Shown: positions 36,048 through 46,218 of the stretch, in pieces
Layout of the letters: the number at the start of each line of letters is the position of its first letter
How positions within the stretch are numbered: the stretch's first letter is position 1
DNA from: Bacteroidia bacterium
GTDB taxonomy: Bacteria > Bacteroidota > Bacteroidia > Cytophagales > Cyclobacteriaceae
Assembly (NCBI GenBank): GCA_030432655.1
Contig: JAUILA010000004.1
Span: 1 to 64,000 of the forward strand
Length of the DNA stretch: 64,000 bases
Direction of reading: 5' to 3'
Made by a program: the position numbers and the translations under genes
The notes under the pieces: model-generated
Databases searched by the model: none
What the model saw: the letters and a program-made list of their open reading frames with translations, nothing else
What the model was told of the DNA's origin: nothing

Positions 36048-36659
36048 TCAGACACTTCCTTGTTCAATGAGGCCCCAGGCAATAAGACCAACACCTACGA
36101 TGATGGCTATTGATCCTACCGCTCCCGACGCGAGTATGGCAATGATAATACCCGCAGCAGCGACGATAATACCAATGAATACCTTGCGGTTCATAGCATT
36201 CTGATCTTCACTGTCCTTAGTATCCTTAATTTCTTTGATCTCCTTGATCAATTGCTTTTTCACTTCTTTGTGCGCTCTTTTCTCTTCCTTTCTGATTTCT
36301 TTTTCGAGCGTTTTCTGGTCCAGGTCGCTGGCCTTTAATTCTTTTACATTCTCCTTGTGCTCATCAACGAGTTCTTTAATGGATGGGATTTCACCAAGCT
36401 TAGCAATTAGATTTTTCTTGCTGGCAACAGCGGTTTCATCGGTTTCCTCAGGAGCAGCTTCCTTCATTTCAACAGGATCAATAACCGGCTGAACTTCATC
36501 TACAGGGGCAACCTCTTGGGTAGTTTCGACTACTTTCTTATTATTCTCCTTGTAAAATGGATCGTTCTGAAAATGTGCTGTATATTTCGGGGCACATGAG
36601 AAAATGCCAAAGGAAAGGCCGATAATCAGAATGAACAGATTCTTGTCAAGTTTTTTCAT
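36048..36659 (-). CDS. Unknown coiled-coil lipoprotein with C-terminal membrane helices
   Basis: A 203-aa protein starting at the ATG complementary to 36657-36659. It has a lipoprotein signal (LFILIIGLSFGIFSC, lipobox Cys22), an acidic spacer (about residues 45-80), a Lys/Glu-rich helical stretch predicted as coiled coil (EKEIRKEEKRAHKEVKKQLI) and two closing helices (VFIGIIVAAAGIIIAILAS, VGSIAIIVGVGLIAWGLI). The C-terminal hydrophobic pair resembles small DUF membrane modules of Bacteroidota, but I do not recognise the family. It may span from a lipidated N-terminus to a membrane-embedded C-terminus. Convergent with sdhB. Confidence 0.75.
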   Translation of the reverse strand: MKKLDKNLFILIIGLSFGIFSCAPKYTAHFQNDPFYKENNKKVVETTQEVAPVDEVQPVIDPVEMKEAAPEETDETAVASKKNLIAKLGEIPSIKELVDEHKENVKELKASDLDQKTLEKEIRKEEKRAHKEVKKQLIKEIKEIKDTKDSEDQNAMNRKVFIGIIVAAAGIIIAILASGAVGSIAIIVGVGLIAWGLIEQGSV

Positions 36660-36739
36660 AGTAAATGTTTTAGAGTAGGTGATATAGATAGAAAGATAAA
36701 ACTTTTTACTAAATATACACAACCCGTACCCAAGGTTAA

Positions 36740-37894
36740 ATGAAACAAAAATCGCTGTTTATCAATTGCTTTCCCCGCCTGACCCCCATGCTCCAGCAGG
36801 AACTGGAATCTCTCGGCTACACCGTGGCCAGAAAGGAAAAAATGGGCGTCTATGTTCATGGAAACTACCAGGATACTTACCGGATGAATTATTTTTTAAG
36901 GACTGCCAATAAGGTTCTTTATGAAGTGGAGCGTTTCAGGGCCAATGATCCGCGGCAGTTTTACGATCAGGCGGTGGCCATTGAGTGGGAAAAGCTGATA
37001 CCGAATAAAGGGTATATTTCAATAAGCGGTTTTGTTCGGAATGATCATATCAGGGACAACCGCTTTGCATTTATGAAACTGAAGGATGCCATTGTAGACC
37101 GGTTGCAGAACAAGACAGGAACAAGACCGGATTCCGGCCCGAATTCCGATCGAACGGTCCTCTACCTCCGCTGGTTCCGGGATGAGGTTACAATATCCAT
37201 TGATACATCGGGCGAAACTCTGGCCAAACACGGGTATCGCAAACAACCCGGTAAGGCCCCAATGATGGAACCACTGGCAGCTGCTGTTTTGATGGCGAGT
37301 AACTGGAACAGGAAAGGTCCGCTGGTCAATCCCATGTGTGGCAGCGGGACACTGGCAATTGAGGCAGCACTGATGCTTCGGGATATTTATCCGGGACGGT
37401 TTCGAACGAATTACGGGTTTATGCATACCCTGCTTTATGACAGCATAAACTGGCAGAAAGTTAAACGGGAAGGTGACGAATTAATAGCGCGGAACCATGG
37501 GCCTTATCCCCGGATAATTGCCAGCGACCATGACGAACGCGTTTTGCAGGCAGCCCGTATGAATGCCCGGGAAGCAGGCGTGGAAGACATGATCAGTTTT
37601 CATCATTGCGATTTCAGGGACACACCACTTCCTTCAGAAGGTAATGGCATCATTATCCTAAACCCGGAATATGGAGAGCGGCTTGGCCAGGTAAATGAGC
37701 TGACAGATGTTTATAAGGCAATCGGGGATTTTTTCAAACAGAAAGGACAGGGATATACGGGGTATATTTTTACCGGGAATCTGGATCTTGCAAAGTCGGT
37801 CGGACTAAGGACTTCCCGGAAGATTGAATTCTTCAATGCGCGCATTGACAGCAGATTGCTGGAATATGAACTGTATTCAGGTACGAGGAAGTAA
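36740..37894 (+). CDS. THUMP-domain class I RNA methyltransferase (RlmL/YpsC-like)
   Basis: A 384-aa protein with an N-terminal THUMP region (about residues 1-160) and a Rossmann methyltransferase: MEPLAAAVLMASNW, the SAM loop NPMCGSGTLAIEAALML, and the substrate motif at residue 308, NPEYGERLG. This is the family of the N-terminal half of E. coli RlmKL, which makes m2G2445 in 23S rRNA. Family members normally read NPPYGER; here the second Pro is Glu. Start at 36740 is supported by the immediate MKQKSLFINCFPRLTPML family opening read in parts. It is divergent from the coiled-coil lipoprotein. Confidence 0.9.
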   Translation: MKQKSLFINCFPRLTPMLQQELESLGYTVARKEKMGVYVHGNYQDTYRMNYFLRTANKVLYEVERFRANDPRQFYDQAVAIEWEKLIPNKGYISISGFVRNDHIRDNRFAFMKLKDAIVDRLQNKTGTRPDSGPNSDRTVLYLRWFRDEVTISIDTSGETLAKHGYRKQPGKAPMMEPLAAAVLMASNWNRKGPLVNPMCGSGTLAIEAALMLRDIYPGRFRTNYGFMHTLLYDSINWQKVKREGDELIARNHGPYPRIIASDHDERVLQAARMNAREAGVEDMISFHHCDFRDTPLPSEGNGIIILNPEYGERLGQVNELTDVYKAIGDFFKQKGQGYTGYIFTGNLDLAKSVGLRTSRKIEFFNARIDSRLLEYELYSGTRK

Positions 37895-37984
37895 ATTCCG
37901 GCTTACCCTTTCGGTAAGTAACGTATTCATATTCAGAAGACAATCAAGGTAGACCCGGAGGTAAAAATTCTATAAATTGAAGCA

Positions 37985-40273
37985 ATGAAGAAGTTCAGGA
38001 AATTTTTTGAGGGGTTGATATATTCTTTCCCTGTTCAGCTTCTCCTGAACCACCTGAAGCGCAATCAGATCCTGCTGCTTTGGTGGTTGTTACTTTTTTT
38101 CATTATCAGCGGCAGCTTTGGCCGGTACCTTGGAATCCCCTACTTATTTCTCGATCCGGTCTACCTGAATAAAGTCAGTTTTACCAGTTTCGCAATAATG
38201 GGGCTGGTTATTGGCGGATTGTCCGTGGTGTTTCATATCACATCCTATATTCTGGACGGGCCCCGGTTTACTTTTATAGGGGCCAAGGCCAAACCGTTTG
38301 CCACCTTCAGCTTAAACAACAGTATTATTCCGGTAACCTTTCTGATAACCTACCTGCTTTTAATAATCAAATACCAGGTGGCAAATGAATATTCCACGCC
38401 CGGGCAAATTGCCTTGTATTGCTCCGGACTTATTATTGGCTACATAACTATCACCACACTGTTTTTTGTCTACATATGGTTTACCAATAAGGATATCTTC
38501 CGGTATGTGGTATTCAAGGTGGATGAACAACTCAAGGATAAAATCAGGGCCACACGGGCAAGTGCGATGAAGAAACTCGGCCTCGCGCGAAAGAAGCAAA
38601 AAAGAGTGGATCACTATATTTCTCATAACCTCAAACTGAAAAAGGTTGACGATGATGATTATGCGCTGTACGACCGGTCTGCCATTCTCCAGGTTTTTGA
38701 CCAGAACCATTTTAACCTGGTGGTTATTGAGCTTGTTTTGTTTCTCGTACTAATCGCGATCGGTATATTTAAGGATTATACCATATTCCAGATTCCGGCG
38801 GCCGCCAGTGTGACCATCCTGATTACCCTTTTTGTGATGTTTACAGGGGCCTTTACGTACTGGTTTGGAAGCTGGTCTGCCACGATGCTGCTCATCATGT
38901 TTCTGGTTATCAATTTTGCCGTTCGCGAAGGGATTCTTTCCAAGGATTATGAGGCCTACGGTCTGAATTATAATGAAGAGGAAGTCCCCTATACCCTGGA
39001 TCACCTGAATTTTATTACGAAAAATTCTGACCGGTCTCAGGACAGCCTGAAGACGGTTGAGATGCTTGAAAACTGGCGGGCCAAGTTTCCGGAAGGAGAG
39101 AATCCAAGGATCATCTTCGTTTGTTCCAGCGGTGGAGGACAGCGGGCAGCCTTGTGGAGCTATAATGTGCTGCAGCATGTAAATCAGCTCAGTCATGGAA
39201 AATTCATGGAGCAGACCATGCTGATGACTGGTGCGTCCGGTGGGCTCATCGGCGCGGCATTTCATCGTGAATTATACCTGAGGTATAAAGAAGAACAACT
39301 GGAGAATATTCAGGATGGGCGTTACCGGGAACTGCTGGGGCAGGATAACCTGAACGCGGTGATTTTCAGTTTCCTGATGAATGACGTATTCTCGGATATT
39401 CGTTCGTTTCATTATAACGGACTGACGTATGATATGGACAGGGGGTACTCATTCGAACAACAGCTGAATGAAAATACAAGCAAGGTATTTGACAAACCCA
39501 TCAGTGATTACCGCGAAGCTGAATACACGGCCCAGATCCCGATGATGATCCTTGCGCCCACGATTGTGAATGACGGCCGAAGGCTGTACATTTCGCCCCA
39601 TGGGATTTCGTACATGATCAACAGGCCGGATGCATCCTATCCGGGCGAAAAAATCAATGGTGTTGAATTCCTGAGGTATTTTCAGGGGTTGGGCAGTGAA
39701 GACCTTCGCTTCCTGAGCGCGCTCAGAATGAATGCTACATTCCCTTATATAACGCCTAATGTAACGCTTCCCAGCAATCCGCCCATGGCAATTATGGACG
39801 CCGGGATAAGTGATAATTTCGGAATTTCGGATGCCACCCGTTTCATATATACATTTCGGGACTGGATTGCCGAGAACACCTCGGGGGTGGTTCTGGTAAC
39901 CATAAGGGACTCGGAAAAAAACTCCCGGATCACGGCAGAAACATCGCTCTCCCTGATGGAGCGAATCACACTTCCCATCAGCAGTATCTATCAGAACTTT
40001 GAATCAATGCAGGATATTGCCAATGATACCCAGATCAGGTTTTCAAAAAGCTGGTTGAAGGTGCCTTTGACCCGGGTTGATTTTGAGTACATCCCGAGCG
40101 AATTTGAAAAAGAGCAATTATCTGTTCAGGACAGTCTCAGGATGGAAAATCTGCAACGGGCATCACTCAGCTGGCGACTTACTGAACGGGAGAAGAAAAC
40201 GCTGTATAATAACCTGTACACACAAAAAAACCAGGCAAGCTTCAGCGAACTCATCGACTTGCTCCTGCCGTAG
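37985..40273 (+). CDS. Membrane-anchored patatin-like lipase
   Basis: A 762-aa protein. Residues 1-about 310 hold some seven membrane helices in two groups (LLLWWLLLFFIISGSFG, FAIMGLVIGGLSVVFHI, LVVIELVLFLVLIAIGIF, LLIMFLVINFAVREG) around a basic cytoplasmic loop. From about residue 365 a patatin fold is seen: oxyanion loop CSSGGGQRAALWS, nucleophile MTGASGGLIGAAFH (G-x-S-x-G), and the catalytic Asp in AIMDAGISDNFGI, where family members read DG or DA. Patatins are Ser-Asp lipid acyl hydrolases. The membrane half is not one I can name. It precedes icmF by 71 bp; coupling is unclear. Confidence 0.85.
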   Translation: MKKFRKFFEGLIYSFPVQLLLNHLKRNQILLLWWLLLFFIISGSFGRYLGIPYLFLDPVYLNKVSFTSFAIMGLVIGGLSVVFHITSYILDGPRFTFIGAKAKPFATFSLNNSIIPVTFLITYLLLIIKYQVANEYSTPGQIALYCSGLIIGYITITTLFFVYIWFTNKDIFRYVVFKVDEQLKDKIRATRASAMKKLGLARKKQKRVDHYISHNLKLKKVDDDDYALYDRSAILQVFDQNHFNLVVIELVLFLVLIAIGIFKDYTIFQIPAAASVTILITLFVMFTGAFTYWFGSWSATMLLIMFLVINFAVREGILSKDYEAYGLNYNEEEVPYTLDHLNFITKNSDRSQDSLKTVEMLENWRAKFPEGENPRIIFVCSSGGGQRAALWSYNVLQHVNQLSHGKFMEQTMLMTGASGGLIGAAFHRELYLRYKEEQLENIQDGRYRELLGQDNLNAVIFSFLMNDVFSDIRSFHYNGLTYDMDRGYSFEQQLNENTSKVFDKPISDYREAEYTAQIPMMILAPTIVNDGRRLYISPHGISYMINRPDASYPGEKINGVEFLRYFQGLGSEDLRFLSALRMNATFPYITPNVTLPSNPPMAIMDAGISDNFGISDATRFIYTFRDWIAENTSGVVLVTIRDSEKNSRITAETSLSLMERITLPISSIYQNFESMQDIANDTQIRFSKSWLKVPLTRVDFEYIPSEFEKEQLSVQDSLRMENLQRASLSWRLTEREKKTLYNNLYTQKNQASFSELIDLLLP

Positions 40274-40315
40274 TGACCTAACTAATGGTTGTTAGCAAAA
40301 TCAGGTAAAAAACGG

Positions 40316-40323
40316 TAAATTTG
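40316..40323 (+). promoter_or_regulatory. -7 element of icmF
   Basis: TAAATTTG matches TAnnTTTG and overlaps a TTG triplet at 40321 that is in frame with icmF. Because the element would be transcribed only from about 40328, the first usable start is the ATG at 40345. Confidence 0.5.
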
Positions 40324-40344
40324 GCCCTGATTTCACAAGTTACT

Positions 40345-43300
40345 ATGAAACAGGAAGCTCCATACCAACCCAAGAATAAAATCAGGATCGTTACTGCTGC
40401 CAGTCTGTTCGACGGACATGATGCCGCCATCAATATAATGCGCCGGATCATACAATCCACCGGTTGTGAGGTGATACATCTCGGTCACGACAGAAGTGTT
40501 GAAGAAGTGGTGAATACCGCTATTCAGGAAGATGCGCAGGCCATCGCCATGACAAGTTACCAGGGCGGGCACCTTGAGTATTTCAAGTATATGTATGATC
40601 TGCTGAAAGAAAAGGGAGCGTCCCATATAAAGATTTTCGGCGGAGGAGGAGGCGTCATACTTCCCGATGAGATAAGTGAATTGCATGATTACGGAATTAC
40701 CCGCATTTATTCCCCTGATGACGGACGCTCCATGGGGTTGCAGGGGATGATCAATGACATGATACGTTCCTGTGATTTTCCTACCGGGGCGGAATTGAAC
40801 GGGGAGGTTGACCATTTGTCGGGCAAAGATCCCCAGTCTATCGCCCATCTTATTTCTGCTGCGGAGAATTTTCCGGAGAAGTTTGCCGGGGACCTGGACA
40901 AGGTACATGAAATGGCTGAAAAAGTCGGGACTCCTGTACTTGGAATAACGGGGACAGGAGGCGCAGGAAAATCCTCTTTGGTGGATGAACTTGTCCGGAG
41001 GTTTCTTGCAGATTTTGAGGACAAAACGGTAGCTATAGTTTCAGTGGACCCATCCAAACGAAAGACGGGCGGGGCATTGCTCGGAGACCGGATCCGGATG
41101 AACGCGATCCGAAACGACCGGGTTTACATGCGCTCACTGGCCACACGGCAGTCAAACCTGGCCCTTTCCAAACATGTACGTGAGGCGGTGCAGGTGCTGA
41201 AGGCTGCCCGGTACGATCTGATTATTCTCGAGACTTCAGGCATCGGACAATCAGACACCGAGATCACGGATCATTCAGATGTCAGTCTTTATGTAATGAC
41301 TCCGGAATACGGGGCGGCAACCCAGCTGGAAAAGATCGATATGCTGGATTTTGCGGATGTCATTGCGATCAATAAATTCGATAAACGCGGTGCCCTCGAT
41401 GCCCTTCGTGACGTTAAAAAACAATACAAGCGTAACCATAACCTTTGGGATACCCCCGATGAAGAAATTCCCGTATTTGGTACGATTGCCTCGCAATTTA
41501 ATGATCCCGGAATGAACCAGCTGTACCTTCAGCTCATGAAGGTGCTGGTCGATAAAACAGGCGCTGAACTGAATTCCACCTTTGAGGTTACGGATGAAAT
41601 GTCGGAGAAGATATTCATTATTCCTCCCAAACGTACCCGTTATCTCAGTGAGATCGCAGAGAATAATCGTTCATACGACGAGTGGGTCGAAACCCAGTCC
41701 GCCATAGCACAACAGCTTTATGGTATTCATCTCACACTGGAAAACCTGGACGAAGGGCACGACGACCTGAAAAACCAGCTGCAGTCAAAATATGATTCGC
41801 TATTGCTGGATTTTGATCCCCGTAATCTGAAATTGCTGGAGGATTACCCGGAGAAGAAGAAAAAGTATGGCGATCCTGTTTTTACTTTTAAGGTTCGAGA
41901 TAAAGAGATAAAGATCAAAACCCATACGGAATCATTATCCCATACGGAAATTCCCAAGGTTTGCCTGCCAAAATATAAGGCATGGGGAGATCTGCTGAAA
42001 TGGATTCTCCAGGAGAATGTTCCGGGGGAATTTCCCTATACCGGCGGTATTTACCCCTTCAAACGGGAGGGTGAAGATCCTACCCGGATGTTTGCCGGGG
42101 AAGGCGGGCCTGAACGTACCAACAGGCGATTTCATTATGTGAGTCTTGATATGCCTGCCAAGAGGCTGTCCACGGCGTTTGACAGTGTGACTCTATACGG
42201 ACATGATCCTGATTACCGGCCGGACATATACGGGAAGATTGGTAATTCAGGCGTTTCCATTTGTTGCCTGGACGATGCCAAAAAGCTTTATTCAGGATTT
42301 GACCTGGCGCATCCATCCACTTCGGTTTCAATGACCATTAATGGTCCGGCTCCGATGCTGCTTGCTTTTTTTATGAATGCAGCCATTGATCAGCAGTGCG
42401 AAAAGTATATTCACGAAAACGGACTGGAAAAAGAAATTCAGAAAAAAATAGATAAGATTTATGAAGGTATGCACCGGCCTGAATACCAGGGTGACCTGCC
42501 GGAAGGAAATGACGGACTTGGCCTGATGCTCCTGGGTGTCACGGGTGACCAGGTCCTGGAAAAAGAAGTATATGAGCGGATCAGAAAGGAGACAATGTCC
42601 GCTGTGCGGGGCACTGTCCAGGCGGATATACTAAAGGAAGATCAGGCCCAGAATACCTGTATTTTTTCCACTGAATTTGCCCTTCGTCTGATGGGTGATG
42701 TGCAGGAATACTTCATTGAAAACCAGGTAAGGAATTTTTATTCGGTATCTATCTCCGGGTATCATATCGCTGAAGCAGGGGCGAATCCCATTACCCAGCT
42801 GGCCTTTACCCTGGCCAATGGGTTCACCTATGTGGAATATTACCTGAGCAGGGGGATGGATATTGATAAGTTCGGCCCTAATCTGTCATTCTTTTTCTCC
42901 AACGGAATTGATCCGGAATATGCTGTGATCGGACGGGTGGCACGAAGGATATGGGCGAAAGCCATGCGTGACAAATACGGCGCAAATGCCCGTTCCCAGA
43001 TGCTTAAATATCATATTCAAACCAGCGGCCGCTCCCTCCATGCTCAGGAAATTGACTTCAATGATATCCGGACAACGCTCCAGGCGCTGTATGCGATTTA
43101 TGACAATTGTAACTCCTTGCATACCAATGCGTACGATGAGGCCATTACCACACCGACCGAAGAATCTGTACGCAGAGCAATGGCGATACAATTGATCATC
43201 AACAAGGAATTGGGCCTGGCGAAAAATGAAAATCCTATCCAGGGATCGTTTATCATCGAAGAATTAACTGATCTGGTGGAAGAAGCCGTTCTGCTGGAGT

Positions 43301-43707
43301 TTGACCGGATCACTGAACGCGGCGGGGTTCTCGGCGCTATGGAAACCATGTACCAGCGGAGCCGGATCCAGGAGGAAAGCCTGCATTATGAAACACTGAA
43401 GCATACGGGAGAATACCCCATCATCGGAGTCAATACCTTCCTGAGCAGTAAAGGTTCGCCTACACTGGTACCCCAGGAGGTGATCCGGGCCACCAAAGAG
43501 GAAAAGGAATACCAGATCGCTATGCTGCAAAGACTGCATGAACGGAATGAGGAGGAGTCCGAAAAACAGCTGGAAGCCCTTAAACATGCAGCTATTGAAA
43601 ATGACAATATTTTCGGGGAGATGATGGAGGCCGCTAAATTCTGTTCACTCGGACAAATTACCCAGTCGTTGTTTGAAGTAGGCGGACAATACAGAAGGAA
43701 TATGTAA
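40345..43707 (+). CDS. icmF: Fused acyl-CoA mutase/GTPase IcmF
   Basis: An 1120-aa adenosylcobalamin enzyme that interconverts isobutyryl-CoA and n-butyryl-CoA (and in some members isovaleryl/pivalyl-CoA). The domain order is unique to IcmF: a B12-binding domain ([13 protein letters not shown], His25 as lower axial ligand), a MeaB-like G-protein chaperone (P-loop [10 protein letters not shown] near residue 205, [19 protein letters not shown]), a linker, then the mutase TIM barrel ([41 protein letters not shown]). Start at 40345 (MKQEAPYQP) is chosen from the promoter position. Substrate preference is not readable by eye. No cobalamin genes are nearby. Confidence 0.95.
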   Translation: MKQEAPYQPKNKIRIVTAASLFDGHDAAINIMRRIIQSTGCEVIHLGHDRSVEEVVNTAIQEDAQAIAMTSYQGGHLEYFKYMYDLLKEKGASHIKIFGGGGGVILPDEISELHDYGITRIYSPDDGRSMGLQGMINDMIRSCDFPTGAELNGEVDHLSGKDPQSIAHLISAAENFPEKFAGDLDKVHEMAEKVGTPVLGITGTGGAGKSSLVDELVRRFLADFEDKTVAIVSVDPSKRKTGGALLGDRIRMNAIRNDRVYMRSLATRQSNLALSKHVREAVQVLKAARYDLIILETSGIGQSDTEITDHSDVSLYVMTPEYGAATQLEKIDMLDFADVIAINKFDKRGALDALRDVKKQYKRNHNLWDTPDEEIPVFGTIASQFNDPGMNQLYLQLMKVLVDKTGAELNSTFEVTDEMSEKIFIIPPKRTRYLSEIAENNRSYDEWVETQSAIAQQLYGIHLTLENLDEGHDDLKNQLQSKYDSLLLDFDPRNLKLLEDYPEKKKKYGDPVFTFKVRDKEIKIKTHTESLSHTEIPKVCLPKYKAWGDLLKWILQENVPGEFPYTGGIYPFKREGEDPTRMFAGEGGPERTNRRFHYVSLDMPAKRLSTAFDSVTLYGHDPDYRPDIYGKIGNSGVSICCLDDAKKLYSGFDLAHPSTSVSMTINGPAPMLLAFFMNAAIDQQCEKYIHENGLEKEIQKKIDKIYEGMHRPEYQGDLPEGNDGLGLMLLGVTGDQVLEKEVYERIRKETMSAVRGTVQADILKEDQAQNTCIFSTEFALRLMGDVQEYFIENQVRNFYSVSISGYHIAEAGANPITQLAFTLANGFTYVEYYLSRGMDIDKFGPNLSFFFSNGIDPEYAVIGRVARRIWAKAMRDKYGANARSQMLKYHIQTSGRSLHAQEIDFNDIRTTLQALYAIYDNCNSLHTNAYDEAITTPTEESVRRAMAIQLIINKELGLAKNENPIQGSFIIEELTDLVEEAVLLEFDRITERGGVLGAMETMYQRSRIQEESLHYETLKHTGEYPIIGVNTFLSSKGSPTLVPQEVIRATKEEKEYQIAMLQRLHERNEEESEKQLEALKHAAIENDNIFGEMMEAAKFCSLGQITQSLFEVGGQYRRNM

Positions 43708-43708
43708 C

Positions 43709-44245
43709 CTAAAATTTGCCTTTGTGGTGAATAGCCTGCCTGACATGGGCCAGATGATGTGAGCAGTGCCATGCATACGTTCCTGTAACCTGGTCAAGGG
43801 AATAAGTCTGACCGTATTCAGGGTGCACATAGGTCCGCTTAAAATCATTCTCCTGCATGGTATTGAGAAGATAGGTCCACCGCCGGTGAAGGCCCTGCAA
43901 AATCATCAGTGAGTCACTGATTGCTGCTTCGCTCACATCTGCCAGCTTCGCCCATTCCGCTTGTTTGTACGGCAGTATCTTTGGATTATTTTCGGTCAGC
44001 GCCAGCTTGAACCGGATGAAGGCATTCATGTGACTGTCTGCACAATGATGCACCACCTGCCTGATCATCCAGCCACCCGGACGGTATACCCAATCAAGTT
44101 CTGCTTCGGTGAGCTCCCGTACCTCGTCTTCCAGCTTTTCCGGGAAAAGGCGGATTGTTTCCTTCCATTTGGTGAGTTGTTCATCGGTAACAGGGCGAGG
44201 TGGCGTATATTTTCCCACCGGAAATTTCAATAATTCGAGATCCAT
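43709..44245 (-). CDS. YfiT-like DinB-superfamily metal-dependent protein
   Basis: A 178-aa four-helix DinB-fold protein close to B. subtilis YfiT (bacillithiol S-transferase family). KFPVGKYTPPRPVTDEQL is the family N-terminus and the metal ligands are the His of VVHHCADSHMN and the pair in HCSHHLAHVRQAI. A role in thiol conjugation or detoxification is plausible only if this organism makes bacillithiol, which the window does not show. It is convergent with icmF, 1 bp between stops. Confidence 0.88.
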   Translation of the reverse strand: MDLELLKFPVGKYTPPRPVTDEQLTKWKETIRLFPEKLEDEVRELTEAELDWVYRPGGWMIRQVVHHCADSHMNAFIRFKLALTENNPKILPYKQAEWAKLADVSEAAISDSLMILQGLHRRWTYLLNTMQENDFKRTYVHPEYGQTYSLDQVTGTYAWHCSHHLAHVRQAIHHKGKF

Positions 44246-44376
44246 ACGAGTTAGTTTTCGCTGACGGGTCAGGTGTCAGTGGTAATTCTGCAACTTAATG
44301 AATATCAGGACAAAGTGAAATAATGTTTTTAACGGGAGCGGATAAATAATATATTCAGCTTTCAAATAAACATTCT

Positions 44377-45120
44377 ATGCGTCAATCACTTAAAGGGAAC
44401 ATGTCTGGCATGAACCCCTATTTCACTTACCGGGGCACCGAACAAACCCGCGTTGAAACATTTAGTGATGCGGTTTTTGCCCTCGCTGTCACCTTGCTCG
44501 TCCTATCGTCAACAGTTCCGGAAACATTTTCAGATTTGGTGACATCCATGTTCGACATAGTTCCTTTCGGAATTTGTATTGTCCTCCTGATGCTCATCTG
44601 GTATCAGCACTATATTTTCTTTATCAGGTACGGAATAAAGGACGTTAAAATTGTGACAGTCAACACCATCCTTCTTTTCCTGGTGCTGATCTATGTGTAT
44701 CCGCTTAAATTTCTATTTAAAGTATTATTTCAGATCTGGGTTTATTCGTTTACCGGGGCTTACGATGAGCGGGAGTACATTTTTACGGAAGTGCTGCGCT
44801 ACGAAGAAACATCGGACCTGATGATCGTTTACGGATTGGGAGCAGCTGCTATATTTTTTGTTATGGCCTGGATGTACCGAATGGCCATCAGGCGTAAAGA
44901 GGCACTTGAACTTAGTCCGATTGAGGTATTTCTTACCAAAACCAGTTTTTACAGCAATTTATTGATGGGAGCCGTGCCATTGATATCCGTGCTCATTGCC
45001 GCCCTTTTCAACTCTTTTACGATCGCCGGGTTTTCGTACTGGTTGTATATCATCGTTATGCCCTTGTTTCATACACTTCGCGCCAAACGCCAGAAAAAGC
45101 TTTTTCCTGAGCTGTCATAG
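44377..45120 (+). CDS. TMEM175-like potassium channel family protein (DUF1211)
   Basis: A 247-aa protein with six predicted helices. The first carries the signature RVETFSDAVFALAVTLLVL, near residues 27-45, of the TMEM175/DUF1211 family whose FSD motif lines helix 1 of K+ channels. The rest, including ILLMLIWYQHYIFFIRY and the C-terminal FSYWLYIIVMPLFHTL, fits bacterial members, which are smaller than the animal protein. Whether it conducts K+ is not shown here. It is monocistronic, 43 bp before the next gene; the 131-bp gap upstream has no recognised element. Confidence 0.85.
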   Translation: MRQSLKGNMSGMNPYFTYRGTEQTRVETFSDAVFALAVTLLVLSSTVPETFSDLVTSMFDIVPFGICIVLLMLIWYQHYIFFIRYGIKDVKIVTVNTILLFLVLIYVYPLKFLFKVLFQIWVYSFTGAYDEREYIFTEVLRYEETSDLMIVYGLGAAAIFFVMAWMYRMAIRRKEALELSPIEVFLTKTSFYSNLLMGAVPLISVLIAALFNSFTIAGFSYWLYIIVMPLFHTLRAKRQKKLFPELS

Positions 45121-45151
45121 CCCCGGAATTTTGCCTGTGAAAGAAAAAAGG

Positions 45152-45159
45152 TATTTTTA
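45152..45159 (+). promoter_or_regulatory. Degenerate -7 element before the 45164 gene
   Basis: TATTTTTA differs by one base from TAnnTTTG and ends four bases (ATAA) before the ATG at 45164. Geometry is that of the leaderless group; the match is weaker. Confidence 0.3.
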
Positions 45160-45163
45160 ATAA

Positions 45164-46159
45164 ATGGGGAAGTATTGTCTGGCCATCATTGTATCTCTGC
45201 TCGTGATTTGTCCCGCGTTCAGCCAGGAACCTGCGCTGGAATACCTTGAGGATATTTCAAGGGAATATGAATCCGTGGTCAGGTCGCAATGGCAATACTC
45301 CCGGGCGTTGGTGGAAGGAGCCAGCTATGAAAAGGAAAAAATCAAGTTACTTGAAACCCTGAATGAAGCGGAAAGCCGGATCGGAGATATTCAGCCGTAC
45401 CGAAATGATACGGCCCTCAGGGATTCCGTGCTGGCATTTTTGAGCCTTACCAGGCAAATGGTCAGGGAAGATTACACGCGTCTGGCCGACCTGCAGTCCC
45501 TGGAAGACCGGAGCTTCAGTGAACTTGACAAGTTTTTATTTGAACAGGAGAATGCATATAAGCGCCTGGGGCGACTGGCTGCCTCACTCAGAAAGGAAGA
45601 AGAACGCTATGCCATCAGGTACGGCATAAGGCTGGTCAGGAGAGACGACCGCTTTGCCCGGCGGCTGACAGAGTTAAACCAGCTATTCAGTTATTACAAT
45701 TCTGTATACCTCGCGTTTTATAAAGCCTACAGCCAGGAGTTGGTGGTGTTCCGGACCATAGAGGGTCGTAATGCTGATGCAATCAAAAGTCAGCTGGATA
45801 TCCTCGACCGGTTTTCAAAGGAAGGAATTCAGCAGGTAAAAAGGGCAGGTGGCTATAAGGGAGACAGGAGACTATATGATGCCGGCCTGGCTTCACTTGA
45901 ATTTTACCGGCGGGAGGCGACTGAGGAACTGCAAACCATCGGAGAATATTATGCAAATCTGGAAAAACTTGAAAAGCTGTCTACGGAAAGAAAGGAAGGT
46001 GTACAGAACGCAGAGGAATATAATGAGCTGGTAAAACAGATCAACAACGCCACGGCCCGGCTGAATGAGATCAATGAGCATCTGAACAGGGAACGGGCCC
46101 GGCTGCTTGACCAATGGAATAAGGTCTCCGGGAATTTTTTGGCAGTACAGTTTCCATGA
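45164..46159 (+). CDS. Unknown secreted alpha-helical protein
   Basis: A 331-aa protein with signal peptide (LAIIVSLLVICPAFSQ, cleavage near residue 21). The mature part is almost wholly helical and charged, with heptad-like stretches (LLETLNEAESRIGDI, EELQTIGEYYANLEKLEKL, LNEINEHLNRERARL), suggesting a coiled-coil or helical-bundle periplasmic protein. It has no lipobox and no catalytic motif that I can see. The neighbours (TMEM175-like upstream, pyrR 59 bp downstream) suggest no role. Confidence 0.7.
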   Translation: MGKYCLAIIVSLLVICPAFSQEPALEYLEDISREYESVVRSQWQYSRALVEGASYEKEKIKLLETLNEAESRIGDIQPYRNDTALRDSVLAFLSLTRQMVREDYTRLADLQSLEDRSFSELDKFLFEQENAYKRLGRLAASLRKEEERYAIRYGIRLVRRDDRFARRLTELNQLFSYYNSVYLAFYKAYSQELVVFRTIEGRNADAIKSQLDILDRFSKEGIQQVKRAGGYKGDRRLYDAGLASLEFYRREATEELQTIGEYYANLEKLEKLSTERKEGVQNAEEYNELVKQINNATARLNEINEHLNRERARLLDQWNKVSGNFLAVQFP

Positions 46160-46196
46160 TTTTTATTTTTCCCAAATAACGGAACAAAGATTTACC

Positions 46197-46204
46197 TATA
46201 TTTG
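46197..46204 (+). promoter_or_regulatory. -7 element of pyrR-pyrB
   Basis: TATATTTG matches TAnnTTTG, 14 bases before the pyrR ATG. The short leader has no room for a PyrR-type RNA attenuator. Confidence 0.45.
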
Positions 46205-46218
46205 CCCATGGTTAGGTT

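Noticed and set aside
37902-37918. Small hairpin CTTACC/GGTAAG after the RNA methyltransferase gene
   Set aside because: Six-base stem with no following T run; too weak to call a terminator.
40321-40344. TTG start for IcmF at 40321
   Set aside because: It lies within the TAnnTTTG element, so it would not be transcribed; the first ATG at 40345 opens the conserved MKQEAPY segment.
46160-46218. PyrR RNA-binding attenuator upstream of pyrR
   Set aside because: Only 59 bp separate it from the previous gene and the predicted leader is about 10 nt, with no stem-loop or T run.
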